A DNA stretch of 64,000 nucleotides from Roseicella aerolata (GCF_020523605.1 NZ_JAJAQI010000012.1:1-64000); one strand, 5' to 3'; shown: positions 8,539 to 16,722, counted from the stretch's first letter. A program made the numbers and translations. Notes: generated from the letters alone by a model not told the origin.

Positions 8539-9150
8539 CTATTGCAGATGCGCCGCCGGGCCCAGGATGGCCTCGCGCATGCGGGCCTGCAGGATGGAGG
8601 CCTCGCGCGGCGGCAGCACCAGCGGCAGGGTCGCCGCGTCGATCTTCACCTGGGCGAAGAGCGGGCCCTGGCCGGCGCGGATGGCCTCGCGCAGCGCCAG
8701 CACCTCCGCCTCGGTCTCCACCCGCCGGCTGTCGGCGATGCCGGCGGCCCGGGCCATGCCGGCCAGGTCCACGCCGTGGCGCGTCGCCGTCTCCTGCATG
8801 CCGGTCTCGCCGTAATGCTCGTTGTCCAGCACGACGACGGAGAGGTTGCGCGGCTGCTTGGTGGCGATAGTGGCCAAGCTGCCGATGCCCATCAGCATCT
8901 CGCCATCGCCGGTGATGACCAGCACCGGGCGCGAAGGCTGCGCCAGCGCCAGGCCGAGGCCCATGACGGCCGCGCCACCCATGCCGCCCCAGAGCGGCAG
9001 GTTGCGCGGGTCGTCCCCCGCCGCGGTGATGTCCCAGGCCGGGGCGCCGAGGCCGCCGATGACCAGCATCTCGCCCCGGTCCTCGAGCAGCGCCCGCACC
9101 ACGGACCGCCGCTCCAGCCGCCCGCTGGCGGCGCGTTCGATCTTCGCCAT
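8539..9150 (-). CDS. ThDP-dependent decarboxylase, beta (pyrophosphate-binding) chain
   Basis: 203 residues holding only the thiamine-diphosphate pyrophosphate domain. The cofactor motif is GDGEMLMGIGSLATI followed after about 25 residues by VVLDNEHYGETG. The domain matches the C-terminal part of phosphonopyruvate decarboxylase and the separate beta chain (ComE) of sulfopyruvate decarboxylase. LWGGMGGAAVMGLGLALA is the glycine-rich run before it. ATG at 9150 is chosen; an in-frame GTG at 9159 is also possible. Together with the alpha chain just upstream it should decarboxylate a 3-substituted pyruvate or related 2-oxo acid to an aldehyde. The true substrate is not shown by sequence. Confidence 0.83.
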   Translation of the reverse strand: MAKIERAASGRLERRSVVRALLEDRGEMLVIGGLGAPAWDITAAGDDPRNLPLWGGMGGAAVMGLGLALAQPSRPVLVITGDGEMLMGIGSLATIATKQPRNLSVVVLDNEHYGETGMQETATRHGVDLAGMARAAGIADSRRVETEAEVLALREAIRAGQGPLFAQVKIDAATLPLVLPPREASILQARMREAILGPAAHLQ

Positions 9151-9169
9151 GGCGATCACTTCCCGCCCC

Positions 9170-9703
9170 TCACTTTCCGAACGTCTTGGCGCCGAGCACG
9201 CGCTGGCCGATCAGCGTCGCGGTCGGGCGGTAGGTGTTGAAGGCGAGGCGCAGGGTGGCGTTGACCGTGGGGGCCACGTCCTCCGGCGTGTCGGCGCGCT
9301 TGACCAGCGTGCCCATCGCCTCCAGCACCGCCTGGGTGGCGTTGCCCATCGGCACCTGGAAGGGGTTGAACTCGCCATAGTCGCCCCGCATGGTCACGAG
9401 CATCGGGCAGGGCGTGCGATGCGCGATCGGCACCGAGAGCATGTTGATGCAGTTGCCGACGCCCGAGGACTGCATCAGCAGCACGCCCTTCTCGCCGCCC
9501 AGCCAGGCGCCGAAGAGCATGGCGATGCCCTCCTCCTCGGTGGTCAGCGTCACCACCTTCATGTCGTTGTCGGCCAGGCACCGCTTGATCAGGCGGGAAT
9601 GCCCGGCATCCGGCACCAGGGCGACCTGGCGGATGCCGTGCTCCTTCAACAGGGCATAGATCTGGTCCGGCCAGTCCGTGGCCGCGTCTGTCGCGCTCTG
9701 CAT
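9170..9703 (-). CDS. ThDP-dependent decarboxylase, alpha (pyrimidine-binding) chain
   Basis: 177 residues equal to the thiamine-pyrimidine domain alone. The catalytic glutamate that activates ThDP is in VTLTTEEEGIAM, followed by GVLLMQSSGVGNCIN and PMLVTMRGDYGEFNP, as in sulfopyruvate decarboxylase ComD and phosphonopyruvate decarboxylase. The start at 9703 has GAGGGGAAA at ideal spacing; the open frame further upstream is low-complexity. It is first in the minus-strand unit alpha-beta-Bug-dehydrogenase-PrpD and divergent from eutB. Two-chain forms are known from archaeal coenzyme M synthesis; in this bacterial setting a C3 sulfonate, phosphonate or other 2-oxo acid catabolic role is inferred. 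Confidence 0.83.
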   Translation of the reverse strand: MQSATDAATDWPDQIYALLKEHGIRQVALVPDAGHSRLIKRCLADNDMKVVTLTTEEEGIAMLFGAWLGGEKGVLLMQSSGVGNCINMLSVPIAHRTPCPMLVTMRGDYGEFNPFQVPMGNATQAVLEAMGTLVKRADTPEDVAPTVNATLRLAFNTYRPTATLIGQRVLGAKTFGK

Positions 9704-9900
9704 GCGTTTCCCCTCATCGGCGCGCGGCGCCGTCCTCCAGGCAGGAAGGGCAGCGCCGCGGCCGGGCATTTCGCAGCGCGGACTCTGCCGGGGCCTGGGC
9801 GCCCCGGCGCAATCCGCTCTGGCCGCACCATCCCGCGGGAGGCGCCGGCTGGCAAGACCGGCCCGGGGCTTGCTAGACCCCAGGGGCGCGGCCCGATCCC

Positions 9901-9921
9901 GCCGCCCCGCCCCGGGGCGGC
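9901..9921. promoter_or_regulatory. GC-rich stem-loop in the eutB leader
   Basis: GCCGCCCC (9901-9908) and GGGGCGGC (9914-9921) form a perfect 8-bp stem with a 5-nt loop, 35 nt before the eutB start. It could modulate eutB expression or end leftward antisense transcription. I searched this 253-bp divergent spacer by eye for a cobalamin riboswitch and saw no convincing one. Confidence 0.35.
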
Positions 9922-9956
9922 GGCCGCACCGGCGCGCCGGATATGGGGTTGTGACC

Positions 9957-11333
9957 ATGGCCTTCGTGCAGGCGGTGGGCGGCACGCGCTACGTCTTCCC
10001 GGACCTCCGGACCCTGCTGGCGCGGGCGACGCCCTTGCGCTCGGGCGATGTGCTGGCCGGGGTGGCGGCGGAGACGGCGCTGGAACGGGTGGCGGCGCAG
10101 CGGGCGCTGGCCGAGCTGCCGCTGCGGCATTTCCTGGCGGAAGCGGTGGTCCCCTATGAGGCGGACGAGGTCACCCGGCTGATCCAGGACCGGCATGATG
10201 CCGCCGCCTTCGCTCCTGTCGCGCACCTCACCGTGGGCGGCCTGCGCGACTGGCTGCTAGGGGACGCCGCGACCTCCGAGGCGCTGGCGGCGCTGGCGCC
10301 CGGCCTGACGCCGGAGATGGCGGCAGCGGTCAGCAAGATCTGCCGGCTGCAGGACCTGGTGGCGATTGCCGCGAAGTGCCGGGTCACCACCCGCTTCCGC
10401 AACACCATCGGCCTGCCCGGGCGGCTCTCCATCCGGCTGCAGCCCAACGACCCGGTGGACGACCCGCGCGGCGTCGCCGCCGCGATCCTGGACGGGCTGC
10501 TGCTGGGCGCGGGGGATGCCGTGATCGGCGTGAACCCGGCGACCGACAACATCGACAACACCATCCGCCTGCTGGAGCTGCTGGACGCCGTGCGGGACCG
10601 CTACGCCATCCCGACCCAGTCCTGCGTGCTGGCGCATGTCACCACCAGCCTGCTGGCGATCGAGCGCGGCGCGCCGGTCGATCTGGTGTTCCAGTCGATC
10701 GGCGGGACCGAGGGGGTGAACCGCAGCTTCGGCGTCAGCCTCGCCCTGTTGCGGGAGGCGCGGGAGGGCGCCCTCTCCCTCCGGCGCGGGAGCATCGGCG
10801 ACAACGTCATGTATTTCGAGACCGGCCAGGGCAGCGCCCTTTCGGCCGAGGCGCATCACGGCTGCGACCAGCAGACCATCGAGGCGCGGGCCTATGCCGT
10901 GGCGCGGGAATTCCAGCCCCTGCTGGTGAATTCGGTCGTCGGCTTCATCGGGCCGGAATACCTGTTCGACGGCAAGCAGATCACCCGGGCGGGGCTCGAG
11001 GATCATTTCTGCGGCAAGCTGCTCGGCCTGCCGATGGGGGTGGATGTCTGCTACACCAACCATGCCGAGGCCGACCAGGACGACATGGACGCGCTGCTGA
11101 CCCTGCTCGGCGTCGCCGGCGTCACCTACATCATGGGCGTGCCGGGGGCGGATGACGTGATGCTGGCCTACCAGTCCACCAGCTTCCATGATGGCCTCTA
11201 TCTGCGGGCGGCGCTGGGCAAGCGGCCGGCGCCGGAATTCGAGGCCTGGATGGAGCGGATGGGCATCGAGGCGGCAAGCGGCGCGGGCGAGCTGCCGGGG
11301 CGGATGGCGCCGGCGCTGGTGGGCCTCTCGTGA
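9957..11333 (+). CDS. eutB: Ethanolamine ammonia-lyase, large (heavy) subunit
   Basis: 458 residues, close to the usual 453. EutB forms the TIM-barrel that splits ethanolamine to acetaldehyde and ammonia using adenosylcobalamin. Recognisable stretches: IGVNPATDNIDN, LAHVTTSLLAIERGAPVDL, VFQSIGGTEGVNRSFGVS, YFETGQGSALSAEAHHG (the ethanolamine/B12 contact region), DVCYTNHAEADQDDMD and YIMGVPGADDVMLAYQSTS. ATG at 9957 is used; GTG at 9951 is two codons upstream. The stop overlaps the GTG of eutC (GTGA). No microcompartment shell, EutR or ethanolamine permease gene is near, so this is a minimal eutBC module for nitrogen release. Confidence 0.95.
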   Translation: MAFVQAVGGTRYVFPDLRTLLARATPLRSGDVLAGVAAETALERVAAQRALAELPLRHFLAEAVVPYEADEVTRLIQDRHDAAAFAPVAHLTVGGLRDWLLGDAATSEALAALAPGLTPEMAAAVSKICRLQDLVAIAAKCRVTTRFRNTIGLPGRLSIRLQPNDPVDDPRGVAAAILDGLLLGAGDAVIGVNPATDNIDNTIRLLELLDAVRDRYAIPTQSCVLAHVTTSLLAIERGAPVDLVFQSIGGTEGVNRSFGVSLALLREAREGALSLRRGSIGDNVMYFETGQGSALSAEAHHGCDQQTIEARAYAVAREFQPLLVNSVVGFIGPEYLFDGKQITRAGLEDHFCGKLLGLPMGVDVCYTNHAEADQDDMDALLTLLGVAGVTYIMGVPGADDVMLAYQSTSFHDGLYLRAALGKRPAPEFEAWMERMGIEAASGAGELPGRMAPALVGLS

Positions 11334-12130
11334 CCGTGCCACCCGCGCCGCCGGGCGGAGACGGGGCCGGGCCGCCCACCCCTGCCGCCGCGCCGGCGCG
11401 CTGGACCGAGTTGCGACGCTTCACCGCCGCCCGTGTCGCGCTCGGGCGCGTCGGCAACGGCTTGCCGACCGCGGCGCATCTCGACTTCCAGGAAGCGCAT
11501 GCGCGGGCGCGGGACGCCGTGCATTCCGGCCTGGACCATGCGGCGCTGGAGGCGGACTTGGCGCCGCTCGGCCTGCCGCTGGCGCGCGTCGCCAGCCAGG
11601 CGCCGGACCGCCGGGCCTATCTGCTGCGGCCTGATCTCGGCCGCAGGCTGCGGGAAGCGGACCGCGCCCGCCTGCCGGCCGCGCCGGGCGCCTTCCTTTT
11701 CGTCGTCGCGGACGGGCTCTGCGCCACCGGCGTGCAGGCACAGGGACCGGCGGTGATCGCCGCCGCCCTGCCGCTGCTGCGCGGCCTCGGTGTGGAGGTC
11801 GCGCCCATCATCATCGCCGACCAGGCGCGGGTGGCGCTCGGCGACGATATCGGCGGCGCCATGGGCGCGGCCATCGTCGCCATGCTGATCGGGGAAAGGC
11901 CGGGGCTGACCGCGCTGGACAGCCTCGGCCTCTATCTCACCTATGCGCCGCGGCGCGGGCGGACGGATGCCGAGCGCAACTGCATCTCCAACATCCGCCC
12001 GGGCGGGCTTTCCCCCGGGCAGGCGGCGGAGAAGCTGGCCTGGCTGACCAATGCCGCGATGCAGCTGGGCGAGACCGGCGTGGCGCTGAAGGATGAGCAG
12101 CCCACCGCCTTCCTGTTGCCGCCGGCATGA
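11330..12130 (+). CDS. eutC: Ethanolamine ammonia-lyase, small (light) subunit
   Basis: 266 residues with a GTG start in the GTGA overlap with eutB. Conserved stretches include ARVALGRVGNGLPTAAHLDF, the cobalamin-side region FLFVVADGLCATGVQAQG, APIIIADQARVALGDDIG, MLIGERPGLTALDSLGLY and NCISNIRPGGLSPGQAA, all diagnostic of EutC. The first 20 residues are Pro/Ala-rich and probably disordered. EutC binds the outer face of EutB and completes the adenosylcobalamin site. The gene ends in an ATGA overlap with arfB, so three proteins are made from one coupled message. Confidence 0.95.
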   Translation: MTVPPAPPGGDGAGPPTPAAAPARWTELRRFTAARVALGRVGNGLPTAAHLDFQEAHARARDAVHSGLDHAALEADLAPLGLPLARVASQAPDRRAYLLRPDLGRRLREADRARLPAAPGAFLFVVADGLCATGVQAQGPAVIAAALPLLRGLGVEVAPIIIADQARVALGDDIGGAMGAAIVAMLIGERPGLTALDSLGLYLTYAPRRGRTDAERNCISNIRPGGLSPGQAAEKLAWLTNAAMQLGETGVALKDEQPTAFLLPPA

Positions 12131-12549
12131 TCCAGGTCACCAGCCGGATCAGCCTGGACGAGAGCGAGCTGCGGGAGGAATTCCTGCGCGCCTCCGGTGC
12201 CGGCGGGCAGAACATCCAGAAGGTGGAGACCGCCGTGCAGCTCCGCTTCGACGTGGCGCAGAGCCCGAACCTGCCCGAGCCGGTGCGGGAGCGGCTGCTG
12301 CGCCTCGGCGGCCGGCGGGTGACGAAGGAGGGTGTGCTGGTCATCACCGCCCAGCGCCACCGGACGCAGGAGCGGAACCGGGAGGATGCGCGGGAGCGGC
12401 TCCTCGCCCTGATCCGGGAGGCCGCGATCCCGCCCCCGCCGCCGCGGCGGCCAACCAGGCCGACGCTCGGTTCCAAGGTCCGGCGGCTGGAAGGCAAGGC
12501 GAAACGGGGCGATGTGAAGCGCATGCGCGGCAAGCCCGTGGCCGACTGA
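12127..12549 (+). CDS. arfB: Peptidyl-tRNA hydrolase ArfB (YaeJ/ICT1 type)
   Basis: 140-residue release-factor-like rescue protein. The hydrolytic GGQ is at residues 26-28 in SGAGGQNIQKVETAV; there is no codon-recognition domain. The C-terminal 40 residues are Lys/Arg-rich (KVRRLEGKAKRGDVKRMRGK), the tail that enters the empty mRNA channel of stalled ribosomes. ArfB frees nascent chains on non-stop ribosomes. Its ATG lies within the eutC stop (ATGA). Coupling a rescue factor to ethanolamine genes is odd in function and probably reflects gene packing. A stem-loop array follows the stop. Confidence 0.93.
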   Translation: MIQVTSRISLDESELREEFLRASGAGGQNIQKVETAVQLRFDVAQSPNLPEPVRERLLRLGGRRVTKEGVLVITAQRHRTQERNREDARERLLALIREAAIPPPPPRRPTRPTLGSKVRRLEGKAKRGDVKRMRGKPVAD

Positions 12550-12575
12550 TACCGGCCTGCATAAGTCCTGACCTG

Positions 12576-12732
12576 CAGCCGCCGAAGGCGGCTGAGCGCC
12601 CTAACGGGCGCCGCGCCAAGTGGCGCGTAGCCAAGCCGCGAAGCGGCGCCGGCGACTGAGGCCGCATAAATGCGTCAGCATTTATGCGGGGCGGTATGAT
12701 GCCTGGCTCAGGACATGCCGACGCATGTCCTG
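12576..12732. repeat. Array of six consecutive stem-loops in a convergent gap
   Basis: Six perfect hairpins follow one another: 12576-12594 (8 bp), 12596-12611 (6 bp), 12612-12627 (6 bp), 12635-12647 (5 bp), 12662-12689 (12 bp, CCGCATAAATGC, loop GTCA) and 12709-12732 (10 bp, CAGGACATGC, loop CGAC). They fill part of the 422-bp gap between convergent arfB and the gene at 12972. The last hairpin and the GCCGGCGGCCCTCCGG stretch after it recur at 24649-24700 and, diverged, at 39205-39255. Probable bidirectional terminator built from a dispersed REP-like family. I see no gene in 12733-12971. Confidence 0.75.
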
Positions 12733-12971
12733 CCTCAAACGCCGGCGGCCCTCCGGTCCTTGGCGTCGCGGCATCGGCCGCGGCGCGGGCTGGCCCCCGC
12801 GCCGCAGGGGCCAATGACCGGGTCGCGCCCGGACCATCGGGTGTTGCCTCGGGAAGCCAGGGACGAGGTCGTCCCGACCGGCAGGCGGTGCGCCGCATGC
12901 CCTGGCGCCCTCTCCGGGATCGGCTGCCCAGGCGGCGCGGCACCGGTCAGCCCGGCGCAGACGCCATGCGC

Positions 12972-13340
12972 TCAGCGCCTGTCGCCGCCGAGCGCGGAGC
13001 GCACCCGCTCGACGCGCTTGGCGTCCCTGGCCCCGACCGCCAGGACCGCCCTGGCTCCGTCGAGGGTCGCCGCCAGCGCGGCGGCGAAGTCGGGGCCGCC
13101 CATCTCGCGCCGGGCAAGACGATCCAGGACCGCGGCGACGCGCTCGCCGGCTTCCGTCCGCTCGACCGAGAAGAGGCGCAGCGTCCAGCCCTCGGCCTTC
13201 GGCACAGCCGCCAGCGCGGCGCGCTTCAGTGCCGCCTGGACATCCGCATCGGCGGGCAGGCGGAAGGTTCGCCCCGCGTCGCGGACGCCCTCCCGGTAGG
13301 CGCGGACGCGGATGCAGCGGGAGGGTTCGGCTTCGGTCAT
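12972..13340 (-). CDS. Conserved-looking hypothetical protein, 122 residues
   Basis: Begins MTEAEPSRCIRVRAY at 13340; longer in-frame starts upstream add only a Pro/Arg-rich stretch. The sequence looks like a small folded alpha/beta protein: a beta-rich start (RCIRVRAYREG, GRTFRLPADADV), a helix (QAALKRAALAAV), WTLRLFSVERTEAGERV, then a helical C-terminus (FAAALAATLDGARAVLAVGARDAKRVERVRSAL). No signal peptide or membrane span. It lies between the stem-loop array and the sensor kinase, both genes on the minus strand but 184 bp apart. I do not recognise the family and assign no function. Confidence 0.6.
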   Translation of the reverse strand: MTEAEPSRCIRVRAYREGVRDAGRTFRLPADADVQAALKRAALAAVPKAEGWTLRLFSVERTEAGERVAAVLDRLARREMGGPDFAAALAATLDGARAVLAVGARDAKRVERVRSALGGDRR

Positions 13341-13524
13341 CCGGGCAGCATGCCACAGGCCAGCGCGATGCCGAAAAGCCCGGGACAGGAAACAGGGGCG
13401 CCCTGCCCCCGCCAGTGGCCGGCCCGCCCCGGACCGGGCCTCATCCAGCGTCGGTCCAGCCGTGCCCCCCACCTCGCCCGGGATCGCCATCCCAAGGCGA
13501 CGGACGCCCGGCTTCTCGCAAGGT

Positions 13525-16134
13525 CTATCGGGCCTCTGCATCCGGGGGTGCCGCGGGCAGGGTGAAGCGGAATACGGCGCCGCCCCCGGGATTGGCCTCC
13601 ACCCAGAGCCGCCCCCCATGCGCCTCGATGATGGTGCGGCTAATCGACAGGCCCACGCCCATGCCGTCGGGCTTGGTCGAGACGAAGGGCTCGAACAGCC
13701 GCCCGGCGACCTCCGGCGCCAGGCCCGGGCCGGAGTCCGCCACCGCGACCTCGACCGTCTCGGGGCCGGCCAGTGCCGCCTTCACCACCAACTCCCGGTA
13801 CCGCGTTGCCGGCCTGCCCCTCGCCGGGACCTCGCTGACCATCGCCTCGAACGCGTTGCGGATGAGGTTGAACAGCACCTGCTGGATCTGCACCCGGTCG
13901 ACCTGCACCGGCGGCAGCCGGGGGCCGAGGCGGAGCGCCAGGGCAATGCCGCGCTCCCTGGCGCCCACCATCGCCAGCGCGCTCGCCTCCTCGACAAGCC
14001 TGGGCAGATGCTCCGGCCTCTTCTCGGTCTCGCCATGGGCGACGAAGTCACGCAACCTCCGGACGATCTGCCCCGCCCGCAGCCCCTGTCCCGCCGCGAG
14101 GTCCATTGCCTCCCGCACCTCCGTCATCGCCCCGGGCCCCTGGGGCGCGGAGGCGGCCAGCATCCGCCGCGCCGCCTGGAGGGCAGTGGTGGCGGCAGTG
14201 AGCGGCTGGTGCAGCTCATGCGCCAGCGCCGTGGCCATCTCCCCCGCCGCGCTGAGGCGCGACACATGCAGCAGCTCCGCCTGCAGCTCACGCAGCCGTG
14301 CCCCGCTCGCGCGCAGGGCCGCCTCGGTCTCCTTGCGCTCGGTGATGTCGCGCAGGACCCCGTGCAGGCGAACCGCCCGGCCCTCGGCGTCCCGGTGGGC
14401 CCGGCCATGCACCTCGAGCCAGCGGACGGCATCGTCGCCGGCACGGCGGATGCGGCACTCCACGGTCGCCTCGGACTCGCCGTTGAGGGCGGCGCGGTAG
14501 GCGCGCTCCACGGCCCCGCGATCCTCCGGCAGCACATGCGCCAGGAAGGCGCCGTAGCTCCAGGCGGGCAGCGTGGCCCTGTAGCCGAAGATCGCGTCGT
14601 GGGAGGGCCCGCGCAGCACCGCGCCGGTGTCGAGATCGACTTCCCAGAAGGCGAGACGGCCTGCCGCCAGGGCGAGGTGCAGCCGGGACTCGCTCACGCG
14701 CAGCGCCGCCTCGGCGCTCTGGCGCTCCCGCACCACGGCCACGTATTTGGCGATGGTGCCGAGGAAGGCGAGATCGCCCTCGGACAGGCGGTCGCGCCCG
14801 CGCGTGCCGAAGGAGAGCGTGCCGAGCAGCCGGTCCCCGGCCGAGAGGAGGGGGAAGCAGGCATAGGCGCGGATGCCGTGCCCTTTGATCAGCCGTAGCT
14901 TCGGGTCGCCGGAGGCCTGGACATCGGTGAGGTACATGGCCCGGCGCGTCTGCGCGACCGTGCCGCAGACGGCTTGGCCGAAGGCGAGCCGGGCGAGCCC
15001 GGTCCTGGCCTCCTCGGGCACCCCGAAGCAGGAGGCGAGCCGCAGCCCTTCGCCCGTCTCGTCGAGGACGAAGCTGAAGGAGACGTCGATGCCGAACTCC
15101 GCCGCCAGCGACCGGAAGAGCGGCTGCAGCACCTCGTCCGGGTCCCTGACGGCGAGCAGGCCGGCCGCCGCCGCCGACAGGAGTTCGAGCCTGCGCGAGT
15201 GCCGGTGCAGCCTGTCCTCGGCGCGCCTGCGGTCATCGATGTCGATCCCGACCCCGATCCAGCGCCTGACGCGGCCATCCGGGTCGCGCTGCGGCGTACC
15301 CCGGACGAAGAACCAGCGGTGGATACCGTCGGAGCCGCGGCGGATGCGGTACTCGATCTCATAGCCGGACTCGCTCGCCACCGCGCCGGCCCAGGCCGCG
15401 CGCACGGAGGCGCGGTCCGCCGCATGCACCGCCGCGAGCCAGCCCTCGCCCATCGCCTGTTCCGCCGGGAGCCCGGTGAAGTCGATGTAGTACTGGTTCA
15501 CATAGCTGCAGCGGCCCTGGGCATCGGTGAACCAGACCATCTGCGGCGAGACCTCGAAGAGCGCGCGGTAGCGCGCCTCGCTCGCGCGCAGCGCCGCGCC
15601 GGCCGTCTCCGCCTCGTGCTGCCGCAGGCCCGCCGCCATCTCGGCCTCCACGGCGCCCGCGAGATCCCGGAGCGCCGCCTGCTCCGCGGCCGTCCAGGCG
15701 CGCGGCCGGTGGTCGATCCCGCAGAGCGCGCCGATGATGCAGCCATCCGGCAGCGCGAGCGGCATGGCGATATAGGCCGCGATGCCGAGTTCCTCGATGG
15801 CGGGGTTGTCGCCCAGGCGCGGGTCCTCGCGCACATCGGCCACGGCGAGCGGCAGACCGGCCTCCACGACCCAGCGGCAGAAGGAATAGGCCAGCGGCGT
15901 CTGGCGCCGGCCGGCCCAGGGCTCGGCCAGGCCCTGGGCGCTCAGGAAGAACTGCCGCTCGGCATCCAGGAGCGAGACGAGGGCCACCGGCACCCGCAGC
16001 AGGTGGCAGGCAAGGCGGGTCAGGCGATCAAAGCGCTCCTCGGCCGGCGCGCCGAGCAGCCCGCTCGCGCGCAGCGCGAGAAGACGCCGCTCGGCGCCGT
16101 CCGCCGTCCGGTGACGTGAAAGGGCCCCCGTCAT
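13525..16134 (-). CDS. FixL-like hybrid-input sensor histidine kinase (GAF-PAS-GAF-PAS)
   Basis: 869 residues without membrane segments, so cytoplasmic. Approximate order: GAF 25-170; PAS 185-310 (YRALFEVSPQMVWFTDAQGR) with PAC; GAF 320-480; PAS 490-615 ending RLHGVLRDITERKETE; HisKA with the phospho-acceptor in ALAHELHQPLTA; HATPase with N box QVLFNLIRNAFEAM, G1 VADSGPGLAPE and G2 DGMGVGLSISRTI. The HELxQPLTA H-box and this ATPase type are those of FixL/DctB-like kinases (HPK4). No response regulator is adjacent, so its partner is encoded elsewhere. No haem-binding PAS histidine pattern was confirmed, so oxygen sensing is not assured. Confidence 0.88.
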   Translation of the reverse strand: MTGALSRHRTADGAERRLLALRASGLLGAPAEERFDRLTRLACHLLRVPVALVSLLDAERQFFLSAQGLAEPWAGRRQTPLAYSFCRWVVEAGLPLAVADVREDPRLGDNPAIEELGIAAYIAMPLALPDGCIIGALCGIDHRPRAWTAAEQAALRDLAGAVEAEMAAGLRQHEAETAGAALRASEARYRALFEVSPQMVWFTDAQGRCSYVNQYYIDFTGLPAEQAMGEGWLAAVHAADRASVRAAWAGAVASESGYEIEYRIRRGSDGIHRWFFVRGTPQRDPDGRVRRWIGVGIDIDDRRRAEDRLHRHSRRLELLSAAAAGLLAVRDPDEVLQPLFRSLAAEFGIDVSFSFVLDETGEGLRLASCFGVPEEARTGLARLAFGQAVCGTVAQTRRAMYLTDVQASGDPKLRLIKGHGIRAYACFPLLSAGDRLLGTLSFGTRGRDRLSEGDLAFLGTIAKYVAVVRERQSAEAALRVSESRLHLALAAGRLAFWEVDLDTGAVLRGPSHDAIFGYRATLPAWSYGAFLAHVLPEDRGAVERAYRAALNGESEATVECRIRRAGDDAVRWLEVHGRAHRDAEGRAVRLHGVLRDITERKETEAALRASGARLRELQAELLHVSRLSAAGEMATALAHELHQPLTAATTALQAARRMLAASAPQGPGAMTEVREAMDLAAGQGLRAGQIVRRLRDFVAHGETEKRPEHLPRLVEEASALAMVGARERGIALALRLGPRLPPVQVDRVQIQQVLFNLIRNAFEAMVSEVPARGRPATRYRELVVKAALAGPETVEVAVADSGPGLAPEVAGRLFEPFVSTKPDGMGVGLSISRTIIEAHGGRLWVEANPGGGAVFRFTLPAAPPDAEAR

Positions 16135-16473
16135 GCGCCGCCCTCCGCTCTCCGGTCCCTCGGGGACACCGCCCTCGCCACTGGCCCTCGGCCGGCGCGG
16201 GCGGATCAGCCCCTTCGCTCGCCTGCGGCCGGGAGATGGGCACCCGCCCTGGCCTGGTCAGCCCTCGCCCCCGGACCGCCTCAGGATCCCTGGCCGCCCT
16301 GGCAGGCGCCATGGCCGTCTGCATTGCGGACGCCGCCCGGTGCGATCGCCTGAAGGCCGGTCAGCGCCACCCCGTCATGGCGGGTCCCGCACCATTGCAC
16401 CCCGGTCCGACGGCCGGCCATGCCGGCAGCCTCCCCGCTCCCCGATCTCAGGACCTCATGCGTTCATAAGAAT
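16135..16473. other. 339-bp spacer, no gene seen
   Basis: This gap lies upstream of the sensor kinase and downstream of the 82-residue gene. It is GC-rich except for a short AT-rich patch at 16461-16490 around the end of the small gene. I see no supported coding region or strong stem-loop. It should hold the kinase promoter, but no clear -35/-10 pair was found. Confidence 0.4.
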
Positions 16474-16722
16474 TCATAATTCATCATACGCCCCGGCACC
16501 GCCCTGCCAACAGGGCCCGGCCGCACGGAGTGGCGCCGACCCGCAGCCCGCCCGGCCCGCCCCCGGCCCGAAGGTGACGAAGCCGCCCGCCACCGCATCC
16601 TCCCGGATCGCCAGCCGCGGGCAGTCGGTGCGCCAGACCTCCATCACCTCCCGATATGGCCGCGACTCCGCCGCCATCCGGGCGCCAAGGTCACGCGGCA
16701 GCGGTCGGGTCGTTGCGGCCAT
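16474..16722 (-). CDS. Hypothetical protein, 82 residues
   Basis: The ATG at 16722 has an excellent ribosome site, GGAAGGAGGGG, which is the main support and fixes the start. The protein begins MAATTRPLPRDLGARM, continues with YREVMEVWRTDCPRLAI and GGFVTFGPGAG, and ends GGAGAYDEL. It is soluble, with three cysteines. The C-terminal 30 residues are Gly/Ala/Pro-rich and probably loose. It is divergent from murJ, with about 120 bp shared between starts. The gene ends in a local AT-rich patch. Family not recognised. Confidence 0.5.
   Translation of the reverse strand: MAATTRPLPRDLGARMAAESRPYREVMEVWRTDCPRLAIREDAVAGGFVTFGPGAGRAGCGSAPLRAAGPCWQGGAGAYDEL

Noticed and set aside
5978-8815. A 945-codon plus-strand frame opposite PrpD, the hydroxyacid dehydrogenase and Bug genes
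   Set aside because: Low-complexity Arg/His/Gly composition and full overlap with three well-supported genes on the other strand.
9704-9956. Possible cobalamin riboswitch before eutB
   Set aside because: Looked for because EutBC uses B12. No recognisable cobalamin box or suitable multi-stem fold; only one simple GC stem.
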